Assembly (NCBI GenBank): GCA_030656145.1
Contig: JAUSOF010000008.1
Coordinates: forward strand, 1 to 52,564
Reading direction: 5' to 3'
Length of the DNA: 52,564 nt
Source of the DNA: Pseudomonas sp.
Lineage (GTDB): Bacteria; Pseudomonadota; Gammaproteobacteria; Pseudomonadales; Pseudomonadaceae
This document shows positions 1-8,965 of the stretch, one piece after another. A program made the translations under genes and the position numbers. The notes beneath the pieces are model-generated. The model made no database searches. It saw only the letters and a program-made list of their open reading frames with translations, and was not told the origin of the DNA. The stretch's first letter is position 1; the number at the start of each line of letters is the position of its first letter.

Positions 1-163
1 ACTCGACCAAGCGCAGGCCGCTGGCTTGCAGCTGCTGCAGCTCATCGGCCAAATAGAATGGCGCATAACCCAGCCAGCGGTTGCCGCCGATGCGCAGCTC
101 TTCCTGCTCTCCCTGGCAAGCCAACAAGGTCAGGCAGACAAACAGGAGAACGACTCTGCGCAT
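1..163 (-). CDS. ABC-type substrate-binding lipoprotein, N-terminal fragment
   Basis: Only the first 54 codons lie in the window; the gene runs off the left edge. The fragment starts with an arginine-bearing n-region, a hydrophobic stretch and a lipobox ending LLAC (Cys16). The mature part then reads RIGGNRWLGYAPFYLADEL, which resembles the first strand and ligand loop of NMT1/SsuA-type periplasmic binding proteins. It is probably the lipid-anchored binding protein of a transporter, or a related orphan sensor input protein. The substrate cannot be told. The start is fixed by the signal peptide. The family call rests on a short segment and is moderate. Confidence 0.6.
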   Translation of the reverse strand, partial: MRRVVLLFVCLTLLACQGEQEELRIGGNRWLGYAPFYLADELQQLQASGLRLVE

Positions 164-270
164 GTAACCGCTCCATTGTCACAAAGCTTGAAGGTAGCGG
201 AATGCCATTGCGCGTGGAATCCCCATAATGTCTAAGGAGCCTGTCGTTGAAAGCTCATTTCGCAGGCATA

Positions 271-296
271 AAAAAACCGGCTTGTGGCCGGTTTTT
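271..296 (-). terminator. Rho-independent terminator of ppa
   Basis: The arms CCGGC (277-281) and GCCGG (287-291) enclose a 5-nt loop and are flanked by A6 on the left and T5 on the right. It lies 17 bases past the ppa stop on the minus strand, where the A-run reads as a U-tract. Because both flanks are symmetrical it could also stop plus-strand transcription. Confidence 0.8.
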
Positions 297-312
297 AGGG
301 GGTGGTGCCAGC

Positions 313-840
313 TTATTTTTGGTAAGCCGCCACTGCCTTGATGATTTCGGCGCGGGCTGCGTCGGCGTTGCCCCAGCCTTCTACCTTGACCCACTTGCCT
401 TTCTCGAGATCTTTGTAGTTCTCGAAGAAGTGCTTGATCTGCTCGAGCAGCAGGGCCGGCAGGTCGGTGTATTCCTTGACGTCGACGTACAGCTGGCTGA
501 GTTTGTCGTGCGGCACGGCGATCAGCTTGGCGTCGCCGCCGGCTTCGTCGGTCATGTGCAGGACGCCAATCGGGCGCGCACGGATAACCGCGCCAGGTGC
601 GACCGGATACGGAGTCACGACCAGCACGTCGAGGGCGTCGCCGTCGTCGGCCAGGGTGTTGGGGATGTAGCCGTAGTTGGCTGGGTAGAACATCGGGGTG
701 GCCATGAAACGGTCGACGAACAGGCAATCGCTGTCCTTGTCGATTTCGTATTTGATCGGCGCATGGTTGGCCGGGATTTCGATGGCGACGTAGATGTCGT
801 TCGGCAGGTCGAGACCGGCTGGAATCTTGCTGTAGCTCAT
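313..840 (-). CDS. ppa: inorganic pyrophosphatase, family I
   Basis: This is a cytoplasmic Mg-dependent enzyme that hydrolyses pyrophosphate to phosphate and so pulls biosynthetic reactions forward. The product is 175 residues, the normal length for bacterial family I enzymes. It begins [18 protein letters not shown] and carries the signature region [14 protein letters not shown] with its metal-binding aspartates, plus the conserved KYEIDKDS segment. A longer in-frame extension upstream is not supported; the MSYSKIP start matches the family. It is monocistronic, with a terminator just downstream. A family I fold is unmistakable. Confidence 0.97.
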   Translation of the reverse strand: MSYSKIPAGLDLPNDIYVAIEIPANHAPIKYEIDKDSDCLFVDRFMATPMFYPANYGYIPNTLADDGDALDVLVVTPYPVAPGAVIRARPIGVLHMTDEAGGDAKLIAVPHDKLSQLYVDVKEYTDLPALLLEQIKHFFENYKDLEKGKWVKVEGWGNADAARAEIIKAVAAYQK

Positions 841-916
841 GGAGTGACTCCCGGATAGGGCTAAAAAAGTGGCGCGATTATAGGCATATTCCCCAGCCGT
901 TGCTATGCCGGAGTGC

Positions 917-1756
917 CTAGCCATTGGTCGTGTGGTGGCGGTCTTTGGGTGTGGCGCGATAGTCCGGATGCTCCACCTGCAAACGCTGCAGGCGCGCCAG
1001 CGGGTCCTGGCGGTAGAACAGTGCGAGCTGCGCATAGACCGCGGGGAAGGCCTCGACGAGCAGGTCCGGGGCGCTGAAGAAGTACTCGCTGGTGACGGCA
1101 AAGAACTCTGCCGGGTCTTCGGCTGCGTAAGGGTCGATGGCGGTTGCGCTGTGCGGGGCGGCGTCGAGCTGGCTGTTCATGGCGTCATAGGCGCTTTGCA
1201 TGGCGCTGGCCCAGTCGCGGATGCGCATGCTGCTGTGCAGCGGCGGCAGGCCATTGGCGGCGCCATTGAGCATGTCCAGTTTGTGTGCCAGCTCGTGGAT
1301 CACCAGGTTGTAGCCGTCCCAGCCACCGCTGGCGCACACGCCAGGCCAGGCGAGGATCACTGGCCCTTGCTGCCAGGCTTCGCCGCTGTGCGCGCCATCC
1401 CATTCGTGAACCACGCCGCTGGCGTCGCGGTGGCGTTGCGGGCTGACGAAGTCGTCAGGGTAGAGGACGATTTCATGAAAGCCCTGGTACCAGTTGAGGT
1501 CTGCCAGGTGCAGCAGCGGCAGCTCGGCCTGCGCCGCCAGGGTCAGGCGATCGATGGCGTCCAGCTCGAGGCCGGGCAGGGCGCTCAGGTGTTTGCCCTC
1601 CAGAAACAGTACGGCGCGCTCGCGCAGGCGCTGCTCTTCGCGGGTGCTTAGGCCATCGAGCAGGGGCAGGCGCTGGCGCACCTCGGCCCAGGTCGAGGCG
1701 CTTACGGGGTGACGGGCAAGGATGCGCTGGCGGCGCCAGGCGCGGAACGACCACAT
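917..1756 (-). CDS. mtfA: MtfA-type zinc peptidase (Mlc titration factor A family, M90)
   Basis: The 279-residue product has the zinc-metallopeptidase motif HELAH at residues 154-158, followed by KLDMLNG. A later acidic segment, [14 protein letters not shown], supplies the third zinc ligand in this family. In E. coli, MtfA binds the glucose repressor Mlc and has aminopeptidase activity; Pseudomonas homologues are poorly studied and Mlc is not evident here, so the partner is unknown. It is cytosolic, without a signal peptide. It is divergent from the pseudokinase gene, sharing a 121-bp intergenic region. Confidence 0.9.
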   Translation of the reverse strand: MWSFRAWRRQRILARHPVSASTWAEVRQRLPLLDGLSTREEQRLRERAVLFLEGKHLSALPGLELDAIDRLTLAAQAELPLLHLADLNWYQGFHEIVLYPDDFVSPQRHRDASGVVHEWDGAHSGEAWQQGPVILAWPGVCASGGWDGYNLVIHELAHKLDMLNGAANGLPPLHSSMRIRDWASAMQSAYDAMNSQLDAAPHSATAIDPYAAEDPAEFFAVTSEYFFSAPDLLVEAFPAVYAQLALFYRQDPLARLQRLQVEHPDYRATPKDRHHTTNG

Positions 1757-1877
1757 GGGGGTTGGCTCGGTTTGTATGGCTGCTCACCATAAGCGGCGCG
1801 TGTGTGTGCGGCAAGCTGCCGCGAAGCGGCATAAAGGCTGCAGTGGATTGGGCAGTGGTACGCGGGGAGGGCTGCCG

Positions 1878-3473
1878 ATGTCGATAGAACGCATGGATCA
1901 TCCGGCCGTCAGCCTGCTGCTGGGCTACGGCATCGACCTGCCAGCCCAGGCTGCGCGGGCGCGGGCGATGTGGGTGGCGGGCCGCCAAGGGCGGCCGCCG
2001 CTGTTGCTGGTGGCTCTGTTGTGGACGCGTGAGTGCCCCGATGTGGTGCAACAGCTGGAGCATTATCTGGATGCGCTGTTGGCTGACTATCGCTGCACGC
2101 CTGCGGGCTGGAGCGAGGCGCAGGCGGCGCGTCAGGTGTTGGCGGCGCTCAATCAGGAACTGTTCCGCCGCCGGCAGACTGGGCGCAGTGTGCCGCGTAT
2201 GGATGCCGGATTGTTGTTGCTGCAGGGCGGCGCTGCGCAGTTCCTGCAGGCTGGTGCGGTGGGTTTGCTGCGCTACAAGGGTGGGGATTTGCAGAGCCTG
2301 CCGGGGCGTGATGATCTGCAGTTGGGTATGCAGGCCGAGTTGGCGCTGGTGCAGCACAGTTTGCCGCTGGCTGAGGGGGAGGCATTGTTGCTGGCGCCGC
2401 AGCCGTTGCTTGCTATAGCCGACCTGGATGCCTTCCGTGCAGGTTGTGCGGGGCTTGCGGTGCAGGGCATGCCCGCGTTGTTGGCGCCCTGGCTCAGGGC
2501 GCCAGGTGCTGCCGTTTTGCTGCTGCCGGGTGCGGCTACAAGTCTGGCGCCGCCTACGCTGCGGGAGCAGTGGCCGGCAGCGCCCGGGGCCGTTGCGGGA
2601 AGTCAGTTGGATGGTTGGACGTTGCTCGGCGAGTGTTCGTTCGGGCCGCCCGGTCGGTTGTTCCGGGCGCGTGACGAAAGCGGGCGCGAGGCCTTGCTGT
2701 GGCTCGCCGAACAGGCGGCAGACGAGGTGTTCTGGCAGCGTGAGTGGGCGTTGCGGCGCAGCCCGGTGGCCAGCTTGCCGCGGGTCTTATCGTCGCACCG
2801 GCCGCGTCAGCATGCCTTCATGTTGTTCGAGCCGCCTGCGCCTGGCTTGCGCAGCCTGAGCGAGTGGGTGGCGGCCCATGGTCCTGTGGACGCGTTGACC
2901 CTGCTGGCCTTGCTCGATCAGGCCATTGCGGCGGTGCGTGCGCTGCAGCGCCGCGGCATGCAGGGCTTGTGGCTGAATCCGCGAAACATTCTGATCAGCC
3001 CGAACGGGCGGTTGTTGCTGTTGCCGGAGCATGCCGCGCTATTACCGGGCGTACCACGTCAGCCGTTGCCCGCCGAGGCTATTCCGCTGGCGCCGGAGTT
3101 GCGCAGCGAGCAGCGGGTGGATGGACGGGCCGATCAGTTCGCCTTGGCGGCACTGGCCTATTGGTTGTTTTGTGGGCAATGGCCGGAAATCGCCCGTCCG
3201 GAAGGCGGGGCGTTGAGCTGTTATGTGCCGCTGGCCAACTTCGCCGCGCATTTGCCGGCCGGTTGGGATGGCGTGCTGGCACGTGCTTTGGCGCCCCAGC
3301 CCACCGCGAGGTTCGAGGCCTTGTCGGAGTTCCGCCAGGCGCTGCAGCAGCCTTTGGAACACCCGCCAGTCAGCGCACGGGTCAATCTGCGCGCTAAGCC
3401 CTGGCGGCTGGCCTTGCTCGGCGCATTGCTGGTCCAGCTCGGGCTCGGTTTATGGCTGAGCCTGCAGCTGTAG
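1878..3473 (+). CDS. tail-anchored PP2C-like / kinase-like fusion with degenerate active sites
   Basis: The start at 1878 is chosen for GGGGAGG at 1864-1870, 7 bases upstream; the product is 531 residues. Residues 1 to about 235 resemble a PP2C-type phosphatase, and about 240-505 a Hanks-type kinase. A final hydrophobic segment (about 511-529) is probably a tail anchor. Catalytic residues look missing. The kinase lysine strand reads ALLWLA. The HRDLKPxN loop reads LWLNPRNIL, so catalytic Asp and Lys are replaced. The DFG position reads PEH. In the phosphatase half the GDS and SDG positions read GAV and PQP. An APE-like APEL and the downstream ADQFALAALAYWLF helix are kept. Active relatives are known in Pseudomonas nitrate-assimilation clusters. 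It is probably a binding or scaffolding pseudoenzyme; its target is unknown. Confidence 0.75.
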   Translation: MSIERMDHPAVSLLLGYGIDLPAQAARARAMWVAGRQGRPPLLLVALLWTRECPDVVQQLEHYLDALLADYRCTPAGWSEAQAARQVLAALNQELFRRRQTGRSVPRMDAGLLLLQGGAAQFLQAGAVGLLRYKGGDLQSLPGRDDLQLGMQAELALVQHSLPLAEGEALLLAPQPLLAIADLDAFRAGCAGLAVQGMPALLAPWLRAPGAAVLLLPGAATSLAPPTLREQWPAAPGAVAGSQLDGWTLLGECSFGPPGRLFRARDESGREALLWLAEQAADEVFWQREWALRRSPVASLPRVLSSHRPRQHAFMLFEPPAPGLRSLSEWVAAHGPVDALTLLALLDQAIAAVRALQRRGMQGLWLNPRNILISPNGRLLLLPEHAALLPGVPRQPLPAEAIPLAPELRSEQRVDGRADQFALAALAYWLFCGQWPEIARPEGGALSCYVPLANFAAHLPAGWDGVLARALAPQPTARFEALSEFRQALQQPLEHPPVSARVNLRAKPWRLALLGALLVQLGLGLWLSLQL

Positions 3474-3534
3474 GTGCGCGCGCCATTTCCGCTCAGTGGC
3501 TGATCTGCCTGCTGGGCGGGGCGGCGCTACCCGC

Positions 3535-3990
3535 TCAGTCGCTGTTGATGGGCAGTACGTAGTTCTTGAACTGTTCGTCTTCGACGAAACCGATCGACTC
3601 GTAGACCTTTTGCGCCACCTCGTTATCCCGGCTAGTGGCGACGCGCATGCGCACGGCGTTGGTTTCCTTGGCCATTTTCTTGGCGGTTTGCAGCAGGCGA
3701 TCGGCAACCAACTGGCGCCGCGCCTCTTCGGCGACATAGATGTCGTTGAGGATCCACACGCGCTTGAGCGAGAGCGAGGAATAGCTGGGGTACAGCTGAC
3801 AGAAGCCGAGAAGCTTGTCTTCATCGTCGGCCATGGCCAGGTAAATCACCGATTCCTTGCGGCGCAGACGGGTTTCCAGGAACTTGCGCGAGGAGTCGGG
3901 GAACGCCAGTTCGCCATAGAACTCACGGTATTTGACGAACAGCGGGGTCAGCAGGTCCAGGTGCTCCAGGGTGGCTGGGACGATACGCAT
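3535..3990 (-). CDS. GNAT-family N-acetyltransferase
   Basis: The 151-residue product reads MRIVPATLEHLDLL at the start, has the typical central beta-strand WILNDIYVAEEARRQ (motif A region) and ends with YESIGFVEDEQF, the usual GNAT C-terminal strand. These enzymes move an acetyl group from acetyl-CoA to an amine; the acceptor cannot be predicted. The ATG at 3990 is preferred over the one at 4005 because a GAGG lies 6 bases upstream of it. It converges with the pseudokinase gene, leaving 61 bases between the two stops. Confidence 0.88.
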   Translation of the reverse strand: MRIVPATLEHLDLLTPLFVKYREFYGELAFPDSSRKFLETRLRRKESVIYLAMADDEDKLLGFCQLYPSYSSLSLKRVWILNDIYVAEEARRQLVADRLLQTAKKMAKETNAVRMRVATSRDNEVAQKVYESIGFVEDEQFKNYVLPINSD

Positions 3991-4243
3991 GGCGAGCCTC
4001 GGCATTAGTGATTGGCTGGGTTGGCACTGCATGAGCTATGCCAGCGGACGGTTCGATGCTGCCTAATGCTTTTGGAAAGTGCAATCCAAGCAAGCGTTTG
4101 ATTTTTCGTCGTGCTCTGCAGCGTGGTCGCTCGTAATCTGCTCGCCACTCGCCGAGATCGAGCGCAGGGCGCTGTGCTAACCTGCGGCAAGACTTTTCAG
4201 CGCCTGTCCTGGCCTGTTTTTGAGAACGCCTTCAAGGTAAATC

Positions 4244-5593
4244 ATGCATATCCATATTCTCGGTATTTGCGGCACCTTCATGGGTTCGCTGGCCGTACTG
4301 GCCAAGGAATTGGGCCATCGCGTTACCGGCTCCGACGCCAATGTCTACCCGCCGATGAGCACCCAGTTGCAGGCCCAGGGCATCGAATTGACCCAGGGCT
4401 ACGATGCCGCGCAACTCGAGCCGGCGCCGGATCTGGTGGTGATCGGCAATGCCCTGTCGCGTGGCAATCCGGCCGTTGAGTACGTACTGAACAAGGGCCT
4501 GCCCTACGTCAGCGGCCCGCAGTGGCTGGCCGACCATGTGTTGCAGGGGCGCTGGGTGCTGGCGGTGGCCGGCACCCATGGCAAGACCAGTAGCGCCAGC
4601 ATGCTGGCCTGGGTGCTGGAGCACGCCGGCATGAGCCCGGGCTTTCTGATCGGCGGGGTGCCGCAGAATTTCGGGATTTCTGCGCGCCTGGGTGGCACAC
4701 CGTTCTTCGTGGTCGAGGCTGACGAGTACGACAGCGCCTTCTTCGACAAACGCAGCAAGTTCGTCCACTACCGCCCGCGCACCGCGATCCTCAATAACCT
4801 GGAGTTTGATCACGCGGACATCTTCCCGGATCTGGCGGCTATCGAGCGGCAGTTCCACCACCTGGTGCGGACCATTCCCGGTGAAGGGCTGATCATTCAC
4901 CCAGCGGCGGACGTTGCGCTGCAGCGGGTGATCGAGATGGGCTGCTGGACCCCGGTCGCCACCACTGGCGAAGGCGGCCAGTGGCTGGCACACCTGCTCA
5001 GCGCCGACGGTTCGCGTTTCGAGGTGAGTTTCGAGGGCAAAGTTGCCGGCGTGGTCGATTGGCAGCTGACGGGTCAGCACAACGTGGCCAATGCCCTGGC
5101 GGTCTTGGCGGCGGCGCGGCATGTCGGTGTGGTGCCGGAACTTGGCATCGCCGCGCTGTGCAGCTTTATCAACGCCAAGCGGCGCATGGAAAAGGTCGCC
5201 GAAGTGAATGGCGTGACCATCTTCGATGACTTTGCCCATCACCCGACCGCTATCGCCACTACCCTCGATGGCCTGCGCAAGCGCATCGGTAGCGCGAAGC
5301 TGATCGCTATCGTCGAGCCGCGCTCCAATTCGATGAAGCTTGGCGCCCATCGCGATGGCCTGCCGGCGTCTGTGGTGCAAGCCGATTCGGTGTACTGGTA
5401 CGCCCCGAGCAACCTCGGCTGGGATCTGGCGGCGACCGTGGCTGCATCCACGGTGCCGACCCAGGTCTGCGACTCCCTGGAGGCGATCATTGCCGGGGTC
5501 AAGGCCGAGGCCGCGCCGGGTACTCAGATAGTGGTGATGAGCAACGGCGGCTTTGGCGGTTTGCACGGCAAGCTGGCCGCGGCATTGGCATAG
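4244..5593 (+). CDS. mpl: UDP-N-acetylmuramate:L-Ala-gamma-D-Glu-meso-DAP ligase
   Basis: Mpl reattaches recycled tripeptide to UDP-MurNAc in the cytoplasm and so feeds the peptidoglycan pool. The 449-residue protein has the Mur-ligase N-terminal Rossmann start MHIHILGICGTFMGSLA, the ATP P-loop GTHGKTSSAS and the central EADEYDSAFFDKRSKF segment. The C-terminal domain includes DDFAHHPTA and ends NGGFGGLHGKL. Length and motifs fit Mpl rather than MurC. It is followed after 108 bases by ubiX on the same strand, a pairing common in Pseudomonas. Confidence 0.96.
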   Translation: MHIHILGICGTFMGSLAVLAKELGHRVTGSDANVYPPMSTQLQAQGIELTQGYDAAQLEPAPDLVVIGNALSRGNPAVEYVLNKGLPYVSGPQWLADHVLQGRWVLAVAGTHGKTSSASMLAWVLEHAGMSPGFLIGGVPQNFGISARLGGTPFFVVEADEYDSAFFDKRSKFVHYRPRTAILNNLEFDHADIFPDLAAIERQFHHLVRTIPGEGLIIHPAADVALQRVIEMGCWTPVATTGEGGQWLAHLLSADGSRFEVSFEGKVAGVVDWQLTGQHNVANALAVLAAARHVGVVPELGIAALCSFINAKRRMEKVAEVNGVTIFDDFAHHPTAIATTLDGLRKRIGSAKLIAIVEPRSNSMKLGAHRDGLPASVVQADSVYWYAPSNLGWDLAATVAASTVPTQVCDSLEAIIAGVKAEAAPGTQIVVMSNGGFGGLHGKLAAALA

Positions 5594-5610
5594 GGAAAAC
5601 CTGTGCAGGT

Positions 5611-5684
5611 GGTGGAAAAGCCTTCGGCGTTTTCCACCCTACGCAAACCCTTGTAGGGTGGATAACCGCGCAGCGTTATCCACC
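5611..5684. repeat. inverted pair of REP-like palindromes (BIME-like)
   Basis: Two related hairpin units face each other between mpl and ubiX. The left unit, in minus orientation, ends at 5642 with arms at 5611-5619 and 5630-5638 (GGTGGAAAA / TTTTCCACC). The right unit starts at 5653 with GTAGGGTGG and has 10-base arms at 5657-5666 and 5675-5684 (GGTGGATAAC / GTTATCCACC). Both share the GTAGGGTGGA head. Further members of the same family occur near 6654, 7584 and 42216. Confidence 0.8.
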
Positions 5685-5701
5685 GATCCTGAGGAGTCTC
5701 G

Positions 5702-6331
5702 ATGAGCGGACCCGAACGCATTACCCTGGCCATGACCGGCGCTTCCGGCGCCCAGTACGGCCTGCGCCTGCTCGACTGCCTGGTGCGGGAAGACCGTGAA
5801 GTGCATTTTCTGATATCCAAGGCCGCGCAGCTGGTGCTTGCGACTGAAACCGATGTGAGTCTGCCGGCCAACCCCCGCGCCATGCAGGCGTTTCTTAACG
5901 AGTACACCGGCGCTACGCCGGGGCAGATTCGCGTTTATGGCAAAGAAGACTGGATGGCGCCGGCGGCCTCCGGCTCTGGCGCGCCCTCGGCGATGGTGGT
6001 GGTGCCCTGCAGCACCGGCACCCTGTCGGCGATTGCCATGGGTGCCTGCAACAACCTGATCGAGCGCGCCGCCGATGTGGTGCTCAAAGAGCGGCGGCAG
6101 TTGATCCTGGTGCCGCGCGAGGCGCCGTTCTCCAGCATTCATCTGGAGAACATGCTCAAGCTGTCGAACATGGGCGCGGTGATCCTGCCGGCGGCGCCGG
6201 GCTTTTATCACCAGCCGCAGACCATCGACGACCTGATCGACTTTGTGGTCGCGCGGATCCTCAATTGCCTGGGCGTGCCCCAGGACATGCTGCCACGTTG
6301 GGGCGAACATCATCAGGTGTCGGGTGAGTAA
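5702..6331 (+). CDS. ubiX: flavin prenyltransferase UbiX
   Basis: UbiX joins a dimethylallyl group to FMN and makes the prenylated flavin cofactor used by the decarboxylase UbiD in ubiquinone synthesis. The 209-residue protein has the flavoprotein start [18 protein letters not shown], the phosphate-binding [16 protein letters not shown] segment, LVPREAPFS and a C-terminal [15 protein letters not shown]-like site lies just upstream of the ATG. The stop overlaps the proposed GTG start of the next small gene, which suggests translational coupling. Confidence 0.96.
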   Translation: MSGPERITLAMTGASGAQYGLRLLDCLVREDREVHFLISKAAQLVLATETDVSLPANPRAMQAFLNEYTGATPGQIRVYGKEDWMAPAASGSGAPSAMVVVPCSTGTLSAIAMGACNNLIERAADVVLKERRQLILVPREAPFSSIHLENMLKLSNMGAVILPAAPGFYHQPQTIDDLIDFVVARILNCLGVPQDMLPRWGEHHQVSGE

Positions 6332-6620
6332 CCGAGTCGCGCGGATGGGCTGTCTGCTGCTCATCCTGCTGAGCAGCGGTTGCGCCACGGTGCGCACCCT
6401 GGATGCCGCCAAGCCGGGCGCGCCGGTGATTTATGCCGGCACCCGCCTGGATCTGTATGCGCTGAACCATGGCTGCTGCGCCGAGGCGCGTTTCGGTGCC
6501 GAGGCGCCCAGATACCCTGGCCTCGACCTGCCTGCCAGCGCCCTGCTCGATACCCTGTTGCTGCCGTTCTCGCTGGCGACCGAATTGGGCGTGAGCCTGG
6601 GCGTCAGCGGCGGGCTTTAA
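6324..6620 (+). CDS. small YceK/YidQ-like lipoprotein
   Basis: This reads as a 98-residue lipoprotein starting from a GTG that overlaps the end of ubiX. The GTG start gives a positively charged n-region (VSNRVARMG) before the hydrophobic core and the lipobox SSGC. The ATG at 6345 would leave no positive charge. The mature part has [32 protein letters not shown] and a short C-terminus, the pattern of YceK/YidQ-type outer-membrane lipoproteins. The function is unknown. It is probably co-transcribed with ubiX. Confidence 0.75.
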   Translation: MSNRVARMGCLLLILLSSGCATVRTLDAAKPGAPVIYAGTRLDLYALNHGCCAEARFGAEAPRYPGLDLPASALLDTLLLPFSLATELGVSLGVSGGL

Positions 6621-6622
6621 CA

Positions 6623-6674
6623 GGGCGCACCCTACAACAGCGCGGCGGTCTGTGTAGGGTGCGCCGCGCGCACC
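6623..6674. repeat. inverted pair of REP-like palindromes
   Basis: A unit reading GTAGGGTGCGCC at 6654-6665 continues into GCGCGCACC, giving a hairpin that ends at 6674. The reverse-facing partner (GGGCGCACCCTAC) lies at 6623-6635. The head GTAGGGTG is shared with the units at 5611-5684 and 7584-7613. It sits in the convergent gap between the small lipoprotein gene and the MBL hydrolase gene and may help end transcription from both sides. Confidence 0.7.
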
Positions 6675-6688
6675 AGGTCATTGACTGC

Positions 6689-7555
6689 TTATTCGGCCAG
6701 CTTGCACGCGCCGGCCTGGGCATCCGCAAGGCCATAACGACCCTTTTCATCACGCACCACCCGGCCCATGGCGATCTGCGGGTCGTGGGTGAATACCAGG
6801 CGCCCGCCGCGCTCGACCAAGTCCGCCAGTAGCGCGGTCTTCTCTTCGATCAGGCCTTCGGCAAAGCGGTCATAGCCCATGGTGATCGGCAGGTGCACCC
6901 AGGGCGCACCAGGGATCAGGTCGCTGGGGAAGACCACTGGCCCGCCAGGCATGGCCACTTCCGGCAGTAATAGCCCCGGGGTATGGCCATCGCTCCAGTG
7001 CAGGCGCCAGTCTGGGCCGAGCAGTTGGCAATGTTCGGTTTCTTCCAGCAGGGTCAGGCGGCCGCTGCTTTCCAGCAAGGTCAGCAGCTCCGGGATATAC
7101 GAGGCGCGGTCGCGGGCATGGGGCTGGCAGGCGCGTTGCCACTGGCGCTTACCGGTAACGAAGCGGGCATTGGGGAACAGCAGGCGCGCCGGTTGATCTT
7201 TTTCCCAGGCAGCGAGCAGGCCGCCGGCGTGGTCGAAGTGCAGGTGGCTGAGCACCACGATGTCGATATCGGCATCGCTCAGGCCCAGTTCGGCCAGGCT
7301 GTCGAGCAGTACGTGGCGCTCTTCCTGGACGCCGAAACGCTGTTTCAGCTCGGGGCTGAAGAAAGCGCCGATGCCGGTTTCCACCAGGATATTGCGCTCG
7401 GCGTCCTGCACCAGCAGGGCGCGGCAGCCGAGGTCGATGCGGTTCAGGTCGTCGGGCTTCATCCAGCGCTGCCACAGCGCCTTGGGGGCGTTGCCAAACA
7501 TGGCGCCGCCGTCGAGTTTCTGGCTGTTGCCGGTGAGGGTGGTGAGGGTGCGCAT
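6689..7555 (-). CDS. MBL-fold metallo-hydrolase
   Basis: The 288-residue protein has the metallo-beta-lactamase fold signature HLHFDHAGG plus downstream metal-site segments SDGHTPG and the late FTHDPQ, consistent with a di-zinc hydrolase. Length and layout resemble the lactonase/hydrolase branch rather than glyoxalase II, but the substrate is unknown. It has no signal peptide. It follows the thiolase gene on the same strand with 95 bases between them, including one REP-like hairpin, so it may or may not share the acyl-CoA transcript. Confidence 0.88.
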   Translation of the reverse strand: MRTLTTLTGNSQKLDGGAMFGNAPKALWQRWMKPDDLNRIDLGCRALLVQDAERNILVETGIGAFFSPELKQRFGVQEERHVLLDSLAELGLSDADIDIVVLSHLHFDHAGGLLAAWEKDQPARLLFPNARFVTGKRQWQRACQPHARDRASYIPELLTLLESSGRLTLLEETEHCQLLGPDWRLHWSDGHTPGLLLPEVAMPGGPVVFPSDLIPGAPWVHLPITMGYDRFAEGLIEEKTALLADLVERGGRLVFTHDPQIAMGRVVRDEKGRYGLADAQAGACKLAE

Positions 7556-7583
7556 GGGAATCTCTTGTGGTGTGCAATCGTTG

Positions 7584-7613
7584 CAGGGTGGATGTCGCTT
7601 TTTACATCCACCC
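7584..7613. repeat. single REP-like palindrome
   Basis: The arms GGGTGGATGT (7586-7595) and ACATCCACCC (7604-7613) are perfect 10-base complements around an 8-base loop. The head GCAGGGTGGAT is one base off the GTAGGGTGGAT head of the unit at 5653. It lies between the thiolase stop and the MBL hydrolase start and could act as a weak terminator or mRNA-stability element. Confidence 0.65.
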
Positions 7614-7650
7614 GGTTCATCAGGTCACGGCGCGGTCATTCATCCCCAGG

Positions 7651-8829
7651 CTAGCGCTCGATGGCCAGGGCCACGCCCTGACCGCCGCCGATGCACAGGG
7701 TCGCCAGGCCCTTGTGCGCGTCGCGGCGAACCATCTCGTGAATCAGGCTGACCAGGATACGACAGCCGGACGCGCCGATGGGATGACCAAGGGCGATGGC
7801 GCCACCGTTGACGTTGACTTTGGCGCTGTCCCAACCGAGTTCGCGGCCGACGGCGATGGCCTGGGCGGCAAAGGCTTCGTTGGCCTCGATCAGGTCGAGC
7901 TGATCGAGGCTCCAGCCGGCTTTTTCCAGGGCCTTGCCGGTGGCGAACACCGGGCCGATACCCATGATCGACGGGTCGACGCCGGCGCTGGCATGGGCCT
8001 TGATCCGCGCCAGTATCGGCAGGCCGAGGGCGGTGGCTTTCTCGGCGCTCATCAGCAGCACGGCGGCCGCGCCATCGTTGAGGGTCGAGGAGTTGCCGGC
8101 GGTGACGCTGCCATCAGGCTTGAAGGCCGGGCGCAGTTTGCCCAGCGAGTCGAGACTGCTGTCGACGCGGGGTTGCTCATCCACCTGGAACAGCAGGCTC
8201 TCGGCATAGCGCTGGGGGATTTCGATCGGGGTGATTTCCGTGGCGAAGCGTCCAGCCTCAATGGCCGCGCACGCGCGCTGTTGCGAGCGGGCGGCGAAGG
8301 CATCCTGTTCTTCGCGAGTGATGCCGTATTGCTCGACCAGATTTTCTGCGGTGACGCCCATGTGGTAGTCGTTGGTCGCATCCCACAGGCCGTCGTGGAT
8401 CATGCTGTCGAGCAACCGCCCGTGACCCATGCGCAGGCCATTGCGCGCCTGCGCCATGACGTAGGGCGACAGGCTCATGTTCTCCTGGCCGCCAGCGATG
8501 ATCGCATCGGCATCGCCGCAACGGATGGCCTGGGCGGCGAGGATTACCGCTTTGAGGCCGGAGCCGCAGACCTTGTTCAGGGTCATGGCTGGCACCGTGT
8601 GCGGCAGGCCGGCCTTGAGCACCGCCTGGCGCGCCGGATTCTGCCCGGCACCTGCGGTGAGTACCTGGCCGAGGATCACCTCGTCGAGTTGCTCGGCGGG
8701 CAGGCCGCTGTCGGCAAGCAGGCGGCGGATCACCGCGGCGCCCAGTTCTGGCGCCGGGATACGGCTCAGCGAGCCCTGGAAGCTGCCAACGGCGGTGCGG
8801 GTGGCGGCAACGATGACGACTTCACGCAT
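7651..8829 (-). CDS. acetyl-CoA C-acyltransferase (thiolase)
   Basis: The 392-residue length is standard for biosynthetic/degradative thiolases. The active-site cysteine lies in [10 protein letters not shown], the catalytic histidine in GHPIGASG and the second cysteine in CIGGGQG; GGQENMS is also present. It would cleave 3-ketoacyl-CoA, or condense acetyl-CoA, in the cytoplasm. The start at [12 protein letters not shown] is supported by GAGGAAA upstream; a longer in-frame extension is unlikely. It lies downstream of the acyl-CoA dehydrogenase with a strong terminator between them, so it probably has its own promoter in the 83-base gap. Chain-length preference cannot be read. Confidence 0.93.
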   Translation of the reverse strand: MREVVIVAATRTAVGSFQGSLSRIPAPELGAAVIRRLLADSGLPAEQLDEVILGQVLTAGAGQNPARQAVLKAGLPHTVPAMTLNKVCGSGLKAVILAAQAIRCGDADAIIAGGQENMSLSPYVMAQARNGLRMGHGRLLDSMIHDGLWDATNDYHMGVTAENLVEQYGITREEQDAFAARSQQRACAAIEAGRFATEITPIEIPQRYAESLLFQVDEQPRVDSSLDSLGKLRPAFKPDGSVTAGNSSTLNDGAAAVLLMSAEKATALGLPILARIKAHASAGVDPSIMGIGPVFATGKALEKAGWSLDQLDLIEANEAFAAQAIAVGRELGWDSAKVNVNGGAIALGHPIGASGCRILVSLIHEMVRRDAHKGLATLCIGGGQGVALAIER

Positions 8830-8911
8830 AAGGTTTCCTCGCAGGCAATGGCCTGGCGATAGTGTCGGGTGCACGTGGCCTGGGCGGCCCCGCGTACCCG
8901 ACGGCTTGAAT

Positions 8912-8944
8912 AAAAAAACGCGACGCCTCGGTGGGGACGTCGCG
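8912..8944 (-). terminator. Rho-independent terminator after the acyl-CoA dehydrogenase
   Basis: On the minus strand, arms CGCGACG (8944-8938) and CGTCGCG (8925-8919) around a 12-base loop are followed directly by seven T (8918-8912). It begins 22 bases after the acyl-CoA dehydrogenase stop. Confidence 0.88.
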
Positions 8945-8965
8945 CAAACGCTCAACTATTGCTGC

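Noticed and set aside
3474..3534. Possible terminator between the convergent pseudokinase and GNAT genes
   Set aside because: GC-rich but with no clear stem followed by a T-run.
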